This document shows positions 36,114 to 46,289 of a stretch of DNA of 64,000 bases, piece after piece. The position numbers and the translations under genes are program-made. Each line of letters begins with the position of its first letter. Within the stretch, counting starts at the first letter, position 1. This DNA is from Wurfbainia villosa (Eukaryota; Streptophyta; Magnoliopsida; Zingiberales; Zingiberaceae), in assembly GCA_025175895.1 (NCBI GenBank), contig CM046003.1, positions 43,332,335 to 43,396,334 of the forward strand. The letters are read 5' to 3'. The notes under the pieces are model-generated. The model worked only from the letters and a program-made list of their open reading frames with translations. It did not search any database and was not told the DNA's origin.

Positions 36114-36126
36114 CCAAGTGGGAGTC
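36114..36126 (+). other. Polypurine tract of element III
   Basis: CCAAGTGGGAGTC directly precedes the 3' LTR and begins 2 bp after the pol stop, leaving almost no 3' untranslated region. Confidence 0.75.
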
Positions 36127-38325
36127 TGTTAGTAATATATGAGAGATGTCCTAAGGCAATCGCCTTATGTATGAACCATTTATATGATAAATGAAGATTC
36201 ACTATTTGAGTATACATGTTTTATGTATTTGATTGGATCTTAAACTCATTTACTGAATGCCCACGATACGATTCACAGCATGAGAGAATTTGTGATTGGA
36301 TCACAACTAGTGAGTATCTCTACATGTGTAATTGTGATGTATCGGAATTATCCCTAGTCGATGAATTGATGGATTTGGACACCATCAATTCTGTCGAGAC
36401 TAGCACGAGGTATACTCCTTGGTGTATCCAAGCAGCTGATTCTCACTGGCTGGAGACATAGTGATGTCCGGAGTTAATCGTGGATGCTAGTTATGGTAAC
36501 TAGTTCATTGGAGTGACCAGCCGTAAGACTTCATATGGTTCTCTGCATATATAGATATGTCAATGAAGTTCTTCGTGGCTTAAGTGCGATGTTCCTTTGA
36601 CTTGCGGTATTCAAGTCATCTTGATCATGGAGACTTATGCTTTGACATCTTAAGCAAACATCTCTAAGGAGATGTGGACCCGGATGATTGGGTATAAGTC
36701 GAGTGATCAAGGTGTTTGAATAGCCTATAAAGGATTCACCACTCCTTGCGAGGAGATGTATACCCATGGCCTCTCGTCGGATTGTTACTAAAGTCTTTGG
36801 CCAAAGCATTACATGTTTAGAGTAAGGTACTCTTCGATACATGTGGAGTAACTAGAATCAGAGGGACGAGGAAATGATACTTGGGCTAGGTGTGGCGTGA
36901 GTCGACCTAGTGAGGTGACACTATAGACCATGTCCGAACCAAGTGGGTATAAGATGAGTGAAGGGAATGGGGCACGATTCATTCGAGCCATCAAGGGTTT
37001 CAGAAATAGTTCTGGATCAACCGTTGATCTTTTCGGTTAATTGGGGATCATGATGTACTACTAGGTGCCACTCATGATCGTTCTATAATTAATGGTTAAT
37101 TATAGACGGCCAACATAAAACGAGAACCTATTTGGTCACACGCACAACGAGTGTAATCCAAAGGATTTAAAACGAGCTTGAGAATGGGATTCTCAGACCG
37201 AGAGAAACTATGTTTGGTTGGACCAAACATAAAGCGAGCATGAAATTGTTTCAGTCGCAATGGAAGCGTGGATGGGCCGTGTCTTATGAAGACATAATGG
37301 ATCAACCAAAATGGTTTGGTTCTAATCCAATGGATGATAATAAACCAAAGGGTTTGGTTTATTTTAAACGAATGAACCAAAAGTTGGTTCGGTTCGTTTT
37401 AACTTAAAATAAACCATCATGGTTTGGTTTATTTTAACTTATCCTAATGGAGCGGGTTAACGGGCTTTATGGATATGATCCATTAACCATTAAGAGAATT
37501 AGTTCTCTATAAAAGAGGGCTTAAGGGATTGTTAAACCCTAACTAATCCAAACCCTAGCCCCCTTGAGTTGCCGCCCACCTCCACCTTGGAGTTAATTGG
37601 CGCCAACCCTAAAGCTGCCGTCGTCCAAGTCTTTGCCGACGTCCAAGCTTCAGCCGGAGAACCTCCGGCGACCCTCCGGCGATCTCCTTTGGGTTCGGTG
37701 ATAAGGTGAGCTTCCATCTTTCCTTAGCCGGCCTCTATTCCTCCACCAAAAGCTGTCCAGTTTTTCTGGACAGCTTGTTTCTTTGTTGTCGGAGCGTCGT
37801 TTGGACGACGGTTAGTGCTCCGACAGCGGCTAACTTACCGGGGATTTGATCTCCGGTAATCCTCTGAGGTGGGGGACGAAGGATTCGTCAAACGGTTGAC
37901 GAATACCTCTCCGGAGAAGCGAGTTTTGAGAACTCGTTTTAGGATCCGAATTTGGATTCGGATCGTGATCATCTCTCGATCACGTCGTCTTCAACACGAG
38001 GCTAGTAACCCGTACGAAGACGAAGCTCGTGACTTAGCGAAGTCATCCCGAGGAGCTCGGCGTGGATACGGATAGAGACGATTCTTACGAGGATCGTTCC
38101 GGTTGATGCCGTTCCCGCTACACGTCATACGAAAGGTATAACATAGATAAATTTCTTTTATTGCAAATTTTAATTTATGGTTATGTCTACACTTGTTGTA
38201 ATATGCATGCGTGTGTTGTGTGTGTTGTAATAAATATAGATTTATTATTTTTAATTGCTTCCGCTGTGCTCATGTTTACGAAACATGATCGAACACACAC
38301 ACGCCGCGGTGTCGGAAACCCAACA
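36127..38325 (+). repeat. 3' LTR of element III
   Basis: TG...CA ends and very similar to 19289-21501. Compared with that copy it lacks about 20 bp near 37617 and has small changes that break the short ORF after the TATA box, showing that ORF is not maintained. Confidence 0.94.
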
Positions 38326-39926
38326 AATTATCTCAAGGTGTTAGAACTAGGTCATTTCATAGAGCTCCCTCTAGTCATATAGCCCTCATCTCCCAAATTG
38401 AGCCCAAAACAATCAATGATGCATTACTTGATCCGGATTGGATCTTAGCAATGCAAGATGAATTGACTCAATTTGAAAGAATTCAAGTATGAGAGTTAGT
38501 TCCTAGACCTAATGATAATACCATCATTACTACAAGATGGGTTTTTAGGAACAAACTAGATGATCAAGGCAATATAACTAGGAATAAGGCAAGGTTAGTT
38601 GCATGGGGCTTTAATCAAGTTGAAGGATTTGATTATGATAAAACATATGCCCCGATTGCTAGGTTAGAGTCCATTAGAATCCTATTAGGATATGCCTCCT
38701 ATATGGGCTTTAAACTTCATCAAATGGATGTAAAGTCGGCATTCCTAAATGGGTTCATTAAGGAAGAGGTATATGTAGAACAACCTCCCAGATTTGAAAA
38801 TGTAGATTACCCAAACCATGTATTCAAGCTTAAAAAAGTTTTATACGGTTTAAAACAAGCTCCCCGGGCTTGGTATGAAAGATTGTCATCTTTCTTGGTC
38901 TCTAAGGGATTTAGAAGGAGTCAAGTAGACCAAACTCTCTTCATTAAATCAAAGTCTAAGGACATCTTTGTAGCCCAAGTATATGTATATGACATTATCT
39001 TTGGGTCAACAAATGATGAGCTCCTTCAAGATTTCATCAAAAATATGGAGAATGAGTTTGAGATGAGTCTAGTTGGAGAACTAAATTTCTTCCTAGGACT
39101 ACTAGTCAAACAAACAAATGAAGGAATTTATGTATACCAAACCAAATATGCTAAGGAAATAATTAAGAAATTTGGTTTGGAAAATGCTAAAGTAGTGTCA
39201 ACCCCAATGACAACTAATACAAAAATAGATAATGATCTTGAAGGAAAACAAATTGACCTTAAACTCTATAGGAGTATGATTGGTAGCCTTTTGTACCTAA
39301 CCACTAGTAGACCCGATATATTATTTGTGGTAGGGATGTGTGCAAGGTACCAATCATGTGCCAAAGAGTCTCATTTAGTAGTCGTAAAAAGAATCTTAAG
39401 GTATATCAAGGGCACACTAAATGTAGGATTTTGGTACCCTAGGACTAAGTCTTTTGATTTGGTCGGGTACACCGACTCCGACTATGTCAGTTGCAAGTTG
39501 GATCGGAAGAGTAATAGTGGTGGATGTCAATTTCTTGGATCCTCCCTAGTAAGTTGGAGTAGTAGAAAACAACCTTGTGTTGCTTTGTCAACCACCGAGG
39601 CCGAATATGTGGATATGGGAGGTTGTGTGGCTCAATTACTTTGGATGAGACACACATTAGAGGATTATAAGCTACACTACTCCAATGTAATAGTTTATTA
39701 TGATAATGTGAGTACCATAAATTTAACCAAAAATCTGATACATCACTCTAGGACTAAGCACATTGAAGTGAACCATCACTTCATTAGAGATCATGTGGAT
39801 AAGGGGGACATTGAACTTAATTACATAAAATCTAAGTCCAACTTAGTCGACATATTCACTAAGGCTCTCCCCGAAGCGGAATATTCATCACTTAGGAGAG
39901 AACTTGGAATGTTCTTAGTAGAATAA
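38326..39926 (+). pseudogene. pol: pol of element II, second part: reverse transcriptase and RNase H
   Basis: Continues the pol cut at 19288. One stop, TGA at 38490-38492, sits where relatives have Trp (Q-V-W-E-L-V). After it the frame is open to the TAA at 39926. Reverse transcriptase motifs WVFRNKLDD, KARLVA, MDVKSAFLNGF and LYGLKQAPRAWYERL are present. The catalytic YVDD box reads YVYD: Tyr at 38988-38990 replaces the first Asp. RNase H is complete (YTDSDYVSCKLDRKS, STTEAEYV, YYDNVSTINLTKN, HIEVNHHFIRDHV, VDIFTKALPEAEY). An otherwise clean reading frame with a dead polymerase site. Confidence 0.94.
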
Positions 39927-40983
39927 AGGTTTAGGTTTGCATGATCCTATAGAAATTCTAGGATTTATACCTTTAAGCATCTCACAAAACACCTAAGAAA
40001 CTATGATTTTTGTATTGATCCACTTAGATAACATGTGAGATGTTAAGAAGATGCACTTGGGTCATCATGCTTGTTATGATGCATTTCTATGAACCAAGTG
40101 CCATCTAGAGCCATTAATCCTTCATTGGACCAATCATTGGGAAGGCTTATGCACAATTAATGTGCATATAGCTCCAAGAATATGATTGTAAATGTCAAAT
40201 AAAACATAATTTAAACTATGTTTATCATACTTTGAAAAGCAGTTTTCAATTGCTATGCAAAAGTGATACAAAGTTTGCAAAATACTTAAAGCTTTTGTTA
40301 GGTTTTAAAAATTGTATCATTTTCAAAATCTGGAAAACATATATTTTTAAATTATTTTTCCTTAATAGAAAATGATTTCAGAAGTGTGTACACAAAATTT
40401 CATGATTTTTTCGATGTTTCTTGAATTTTTGGCACATTTCTGAAGTTGGGCTGAAAAACCTAAGCTTTCGGGTGTGGCAGTCGACTGAATCATAATTCAG
40501 TCTACTGATTCCCTGATTTTCCTGCAATTCAACCTTATTTCTTGGTCTTGAGTGTGCTCTTAAGTGTTCTAAAACTATGGTATGATAATTTTCAGTAAAG
40601 AAAATTTTAGGATTGCTTGATGCAATGTTTTAGGGGGAGCTTCATAATATAAATCTTTTCATCCCCTAAATATATATTGTTGGTGCAAAGTTAGGACTTA
40701 ACTTTCTATTTTTTTTGTTATGCTTTGCTCCACATGTTATTCACACATCATGAACCATGTCTTGGATTAAGGGGGAGCCTCATATTGATCTTATACCTTA
40801 GTTCAAGATATAACAAATTCAATTCTTTCATGAAACTTATTTTTGCATGAATTATTCTCTTTTTGATGTATGTCAAAGGGGGAGAAGGGATGTTTAAGTT
40901 AGAATTCATAAGTTAGATTTCATATTGGAAATATGATTATGTGCATATGTTAAAGACCTAACTTAAATAGTTGCCAAACATCA
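39927..40983 (+). other. 3' non-coding region of element II
   Basis: About 1 kb with no coding signal and no envelope-like ORF. A hairpin CATCTCACA/TGTGAGATG (39978-40042) is followed by GATGCACTTGG (40050) pairing with CCAAGTGCCATC (40094). A CAGTCGACTG-type palindrome lies at about 40480. Extra GGGGGAG runs at about 40631, 40770 and 40877 precede the polypurine tract proper. Confidence 0.75.
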
Positions 40984-40996
40984 AAAAGGGGGAGAT
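40984..40996 (+). other. Polypurine tract of element II
   Basis: AAAAAGGGGGAGA followed directly by the 3' LTR. Confidence 0.85.
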
Positions 40997-42265
40997 TTTT
41001 AGTGCAACAATGCCCCAAGCATTTATATGTTTTGATGTTTGGATAATCATCTAAGTTAGGCAATATTTTGTGATCTAATTGTGAAGATGTTTAAGTGACA
41101 GAAAAAATCCAAGTATGAAGACTTGGTAAAGGAAAAGTCCAAGTGTGATCTTGGCAAAAGAAGTCCAAGGAAAGGGCTTGACGGCGTAAGACCAAGCATG
41201 TAGTCTTGGCAGTGTAAAGTCCAAGCGGACCTTGTCAAAGGAAGTCCAAAGGCAAGTTTTGGCAGCGTATGTCCAAGCATGTAGTCTTGGTAGTGTAAAG
41301 TCCAAGCAGACCTTGGCAAAGGAAGTCCAAAGGCAAGTCTTGACAGCGTAAGTCCAAGCATGTAGTCTTGGCGGCGTAAAGTCCAAGCATACTTTTGGCA
41401 AAGAGAAACCTAAGACATGACGAAACTGAAGGAAGCTCTTGGAAGAAAGTGCAAAGGATGAACAAGTCGCTGACTTGGAGGGATCCTGGAGGTGCAAGGC
41501 TAAAGGAAGAGCTAGAAGGTTAAGTCTAGGTCTAGGGAGTATGAATTACTCATACTTGACGAGTATCAGTCGACTGATACGATGTAGCAGTCGCCTGATA
41601 AGATGCTCGATCGAGTCGATCAAACCCCGACAATCCGGTCGCCAAGAGTCGGATGATCGATGCCGCAATCAATCGACCGCTAATACCGGATGATCGATCA
41701 AGTCGACATCGTGCATGTAATGGAGTCTCACTCGAGTCCGCACGGGGATCACTCGACTGATCGCTTCATCAGTCGACTGATCAGGCTGCCATTGAAAATG
41801 ATGGCTACGTATCTTCGCGGATTCGCCTTGCCAGAAGTCGTTGGCTGCAACGACAATCGACTGATCGTGGCCCAACGGGAAAAATAACCCTCTCTCTATA
41901 AAAAGAGGGCTTGGGGTGCTTGAGAAGGCTAGTGCTTATCTTCCAACCTTATTCTCAAGCTCCCCACGAATTTTCAAAGGCTTTCTTTGTGTTAATTCCT
42001 CCTCTTCTCCTAAATCTCATTTTCATCATTGTAAGAAGAGGAGAGTATCTTATAAAGGAAAGCTTCTTAGTGGAATTGCTTGGGTTGATCCACCTTAAGA
42101 ATCACTGTGGAGTAGGAGCGTTATCTCCGAACCACGTAAAAGGCTTCGTGTTAGCGTTTGTGTTTATCTTCTTATTTTTGTGTAGTATTTGCTTCCGCTA
42201 ACATTTCTTGTAGATTTCGAAAAGAGGCTATTCACCCCCCTCTAGCCTTCCAAGGATCCCTAACA
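40997..42265 (+). repeat. 3' LTR of element II
   Basis: Partner of 14844-16089. The inner end reads TTTTAGTGCAACAATG instead of TGTTGGTGTAACAATG. The palindrome region (41565-41880) has lost most CAGTCGACTG copies that the 5' LTR retains. TATA box at 41897-41905; CCAAG/CTTGG array at about 41125-41400. Confidence 0.93.
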
Positions 42266-42486
42266 ATATTGGCTCAATTAATCTAACTAAAAATTTTATA
42301 TATCATTCTAGAACTAAACACATAGAAGTAAAACACCACTTTATAAAAGAAAATGTAGCTAATGGAGACGTAAAACTTGAATATGTTGAATCTAAATCAA
42401 ACCTAGCAGATATTTTTACGAAACCATTACCTGAAGCAGAGTTCAGTTCGCTTAGATGAAACCTAGGTATATGTGTAGTAGAGTAG
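42266..42486 (+). pseudogene. pol: pol of element I, RNase H tail
   Basis: Continues the RNase H cut at 14843: GSINLTKNFIYHSRTKHIEVKHHF, then LADIFTKPLPEAEFSSLR, a TGA, and NLGICVVE ending at TAG 42484-42486. The join across element II is exact once one copy of atatt is removed. Confidence 0.92.
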
Positions 42487-43123
42487 GAATTATTTTTACT
42501 TACTATTTATGTATCACTTTCTTTTATGCTACATGGAACTAGCATAGGATTTACCTTAGAAAGAATAAACCATAGCTTTAAGAAGCTAATATATCTCACA
42601 ACACATAGGTTTAATGTGATTGTGTACTAAGCTATGTAGATGAGCGTGAGATGTTAAGATCTTACTCCTGATTCCAGATGTAGAACAAGTCCATCAATAT
42701 GAATCATGGAGTATAATTTTTCAAGTGACTAACTCCCACCAAGACTTATTGATTATCTAATATCAATTAAGTCAAAAGGAAAGTTAGACATTATCTTAAG
42801 GATAATTTATTAGATGGTTTATATTAAAATATTATTTAAAAAAAGGGGGACACAAGCTTGGATTAATAAACTTGATTAACTAAGTGTTTTTTAGCTTGAA
42901 AATGTTTTTACAACTCTAAGTTTCCAAGTTGAAGTATGTTTTATTGTTTTTTGATAAATGTCAAAAGGGGGGGGGGAGGAAAAAGCTAATTCAAAAATAC
43001 TATTACTCTGTCACCAAGAATTAAAAGGGTGGTACCTTTAAGGGGGAGTTGTGTTTAAGTTATGCACTTATTTTTCTTTACTTTGAATTATGTCGCCATA
43101 GATAAAAATGGGGAGTCATAGAT
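42487..43123 (+). other. 3' non-coding region of element I
   Basis: No ORF of note. It holds the family hairpin (TATCTCAC near 42592 with GTGAGATG at 42646-42653) and several G-rich runs (42843, 42967, 43041, 43109) resembling polypurine tracts. Confidence 0.7.
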
Positions 43124-43137
43124 AAAAAAAGGGGGAT
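43124..43137 (+). other. Polypurine tract of element I
   Basis: AAAAAAAGGGGGAT directly before the 3' LTR. Confidence 0.8.
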
Positions 43138-43533
43138 TTTTGGTGCAGGGGCACCAGATAATCGAACATAGATTTTGATAATGGCAAAGATTCAAAGTTA
43201 AGTTATTTTATTTGCTCATATACTATGTTGAGTGTGCAGGTAATGTGTTAGACTTTGTTAAGGTCAAAAGACGCCAGGAGAATCTCGGGAAGTCTAAAAA
43301 CCTCAGTGGTCGAATGACCGGAAGCTAAGTGACAGGTCAGAAGGACCAAAGGTGAGCAAGTTAAGAACCTTGTGTGGAGAGGATAGGTCGCATCCTCAGT
43401 ATAGAGACAATCGTAGGTGACGATCCGACTAAGACTTCCGGAGGAAGACTAAAGTCGAGATCAAACTATCTAGGACTGTCACACTGCATGCCATTTCTTG
43501 TGATAATCATGTGATGCAGATAGCTACTCAAGG
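43138..43533 (+). repeat. 3' LTR of element I, first part
   Basis: Matches the 5' LTR from its start (here TTTTGGTGCAGGGGCACC). It is cut at 43533 by insertion G and continues at 59715. Confidence 0.92.
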
Positions 43534-43744
43534 TGTGAGATATCAAAAAATAAAAATACCCATTATTAATTAAGAAATTATCTTAGGTAATTTTCTATGA
43601 ATTTTTAGGATTTTTTCTAGAATTAAACGGAAGTTTTATGGATATTTTATGGGGATAAAGCGAATAGGCTTTTGGGAAGCCTATTTAGACTATCCGCTAT
43701 TAAAGAATAATTGGGTTAATTAACCTAGGTTATAAGTTAACCCT

Positions 43745-44208
43745 ATGTTTATTTTCTCCGATCCCGATCTTCTTCACGATTTTCCTCCCAGCTGCAGCCG
43801 CAAGTCCTTCCTCACCGTGACAATTCCTTTTCTCGTGCGTGACTCTTCTCTTCCTCCCGAGCGCTTCCTCGATTTCTTTCTCCCATCCCCTCTTGTGCCG
43901 CCCCATTCGGTTGCTGCACGCATGACGGAACTGCACGCTCCCTCCTCGGTAGTGATCGCCCAACTCCAACACTGCCAGCCTTGTGTCCGACCTCCATCAC
44001 CTCTGCTACACCCACGCAGGCGACATCATTAAAGGGATCAGCGCTCGTGCGCGCTGCCTACTCACACCACCGCGCCATCACCGCCTCCAGGGGTTTTGCC
44101 GCTGCCTCTGTGGCCTCCGTCGGTGTACTCTGTCGGCACAAACGGACACCCTATGTCGGTGTTGACCACGCCAAATTTTCCGATGTCGGTTACTGTAGGT
44201 ATGCATAG
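43745..44208. other. GC-rich segment inside solo LTR G
   Basis: A GC-rich, CT-rich segment inside an otherwise AT-rich LTR. Overlapping open frames on both strands are Pro/Ser/Arg/His-rich and resemble no protein I know. It is probably part of the transcribed LTR leader. Confidence 0.5.
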
Positions 44209-44652
44209 AGGAATTTAGGGCTGATTAATCTTTTAGCAAACCTAGATTCAATTGGTTAATTAGTTTAAATTAGATTAAACTAATTAATGGAGTTATGTGG
44301 TTTAGATTTCCAGATTTATTTGTTATGTCACTGTTTAATGAATCCAGAATAGCTAAGTTGATTTTTTAAGGGTAAATCGCATGATCGATTAATTGGTATT
44401 AGTCTAAATGAATAATTAGTTTTAGAGTAATTAATGGACTAATTGGATTATTAACTAAATCTGAGTTACGTATGGAATCTGTTTAACTTGTTAACTAGAT
44501 TAATGCAAGTTAATATGATTAATCTAACTAATCTAATTAAATTAAGGAATTTAATTACTTAGTTAGATTGGTATAAATGATTCACTAAGTTAATGGATTT
44601 ATGAGTTGATATGTTTAATTGATTTGGGTGGAGCATACTTAAGAGGTTTAAT

Positions 44653-46225
44653 TGTTGGTGCAATCAGCCCAGGTCACGATTGACCAGACTCGAGTTTGAC
44701 TCGAGTGATGTTTTGATGTTTGACATAGTATGTTTGACATTGATGTCGGTTAATGTTTTGGGGAGATTGTTTATACAATCGACCCAGGTTATAATTGACC
44801 AGACTCGAGTTTGACTCGAGGGAGACTTTGATGGTTGACTAGGGTTGACCATGTGATTATGAGAAAGTCCAAGCATGGGTCTTGGCAAGGTAAAGTCCAA
44901 GTCATGGGTGCTTGGCATGGAAAGTCCAAGTTGGACACTTGGCATTTGGAAAAGTCCAAGTCTTGAGTACTTGGCACAAGGGAAGTCCAAGCATGGGTCT
45001 TGGCATGGAAAGTCCAACATGGGTTGGCAAGGGAAAGTCCAAGCTTGAGTCTTGGCATTTGAGAAGTCCAAGGGGTTTGATATTGGCAGCGTAAAGTCCA
45101 AGGGTGGAGTCTTGGCAGCATAAGTCCAATGGTTGGCAGCGTAAAGTCCAAGCAGAGTCTTGGTGGCGTAAGTCCAATGTGCCTTGGCGGTGTAGACACC
45201 GTTAGTATGACATAGCTGATGGAAGCACCTGAAGGCTAGCGCGATGGATGAACAAGTCATGGATGACTTGGAGGGATCCGAGAGGTGTGAGGCTGATGGA
45301 GGTGGCTAGAAGGCTTAGGTCTAGGCTAAGGGTGGTCTAGCAAGTATGGGGACACCATACTTGGGTTAAAACCTCATCTTTGAGGTTGACAGTCGACTGA
45401 CATTATGGCCGGTTCGACTGTCATGAGTTGACTAGAGCTCGACTGCCATTTAGGGCTGAAATTGCCTTGGCAGTCAACTGCTCATTGGAATAGTTGATGC
45501 AGCGATCGCCATGGATGGCCGATCGGCCGCTTAGCTCGTGAGCAGAATGCGTGAGCCGATCGGTAGCTGACTACGGGGTGACGATCGCCAATGTTGGTAG
45601 TCGACTGGTGAGAGTCCCTTTAGAACTTTTCCAATGTGGATTGAGCCATTGTCTCACAGCAACAGTGGCATCAGTCGACTGGTGACTTATAGCAGTCGAC
45701 TGATCCGCAAAAATCTAGCTCGATACTGGTTAAAAAGAGGAGCTCGTGGAGGATTTCAGCATTGGTTCTTTGGGAGCTTTGGTAAGGCGATTTGAAGGCG
45801 ATTTACAGGTGCATTTCAGGGCCCTTCAAGCTCATCCAAGCAACCGACAAGCAAGCGCTCAAAACCCTAGTTTGTAAAGTGTTCTTTTACATTTTCACTT
45901 GTATTTGCTTGTTTACTTTGTATTACTTATTGTAATTCATTGTATGAGGTTTCTCCACCTCCGACTTGTTGTCGAGAAGGAGTTTATTGCTTAGTGGTGT
46001 TTGTGGCATCGCTAGAGCTCTTTAGAGCTCGATCCGTGGAGTAGGAACCATTCGGTTCCGAACCACGTTATATGATTGTGTAGTGCTTGTGTTTGTGTTG
46101 TATTTGTTTTATTATTTCTATTTCCGAAGCGCTAACACAATTTGTAGACAAGCACACAACGAATTCTATCATCGGTACTAGCACGCGCTATTCACCCCCC
46201 TCTAGCATCCAATCGATCCTCTACA
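44653..46225 (+). repeat. 5' LTR of element V
   Basis: It begins TGTTGGTGCAATCAGCCC and ends ATCCTCTACA. It holds a CCAAG/CTTGG array (about 44869-45190), a few CAGTCGACTG palindromes (45390-45700) and a weak TATA-like TTAAAAAG (45730-45737). The duplicated segment CCAGACTCGAGTTTGAC occurs at 44683 and again at 44798. Confidence 0.92.
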
Positions 46226-46227
46226 AG

Positions 46228-46239
46228 TGGTATCAGAGC
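46228..46239 (+). other. Primer binding site of element V
   Basis: TGGTATCAGAGC, 2 bp after the LTR. Confidence 0.9.
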
Positions 46240-46289
46240 GAGGCCGCTCTTGAAGTTTAACAACTAAGGGAGCACGCTAGAGGGTGAAG

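Larger units (their letters stand above)
19289..38325 (+). mobile_element. Element III: Ty1/copia with long LTRs and structured leader, hosting IV
   Basis: Insertion in the pol of element II with target duplication aatta (19284-19288 and 38326-38330). Own DNA is 19289-23711 plus 33123-38325, about 9.6 kb. LTRs are 2213 and 2199 bp. A 1.3-kb leader full of inverted repeats precedes a single gag-pol frame. Its Gag (SLNLRTILDSNKLTGPNF) differs from the SIRE-type Gags in this window, so it is another copia branch that I do not name. Polymerase and integrase motifs are intact, but the protease Asp is lost and the frame has several breaks. Confidence 0.94.
14844..42265 (+). mobile_element. Element II: SIRE-like Ty1/copia, hosting III and IV
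   Basis: Insertion in the RNase H of element I with target duplication atatt (14839-14843 and 42266-42270). Its own DNA is 14844-19288 plus 38331-42265, about 8.4 kb. It comprises LTR (1246 bp), primer site, gag, protease-integrase, the III insertion, reverse transcriptase-RNase H, a 1-kb 3' non-coding region, polypurine tract and LTR (1269 bp). It is less decayed than I, but the protease and reverse transcriptase active sites are both altered, so it cannot move on its own. Confidence 0.94.

Noticed and set aside
39927..40983. Envelope-like ORF, as reported downstream of pol in some SIRE elements
   Set aside because: No ORF of useful length, signal peptide or membrane segment found in the tails of I or II.
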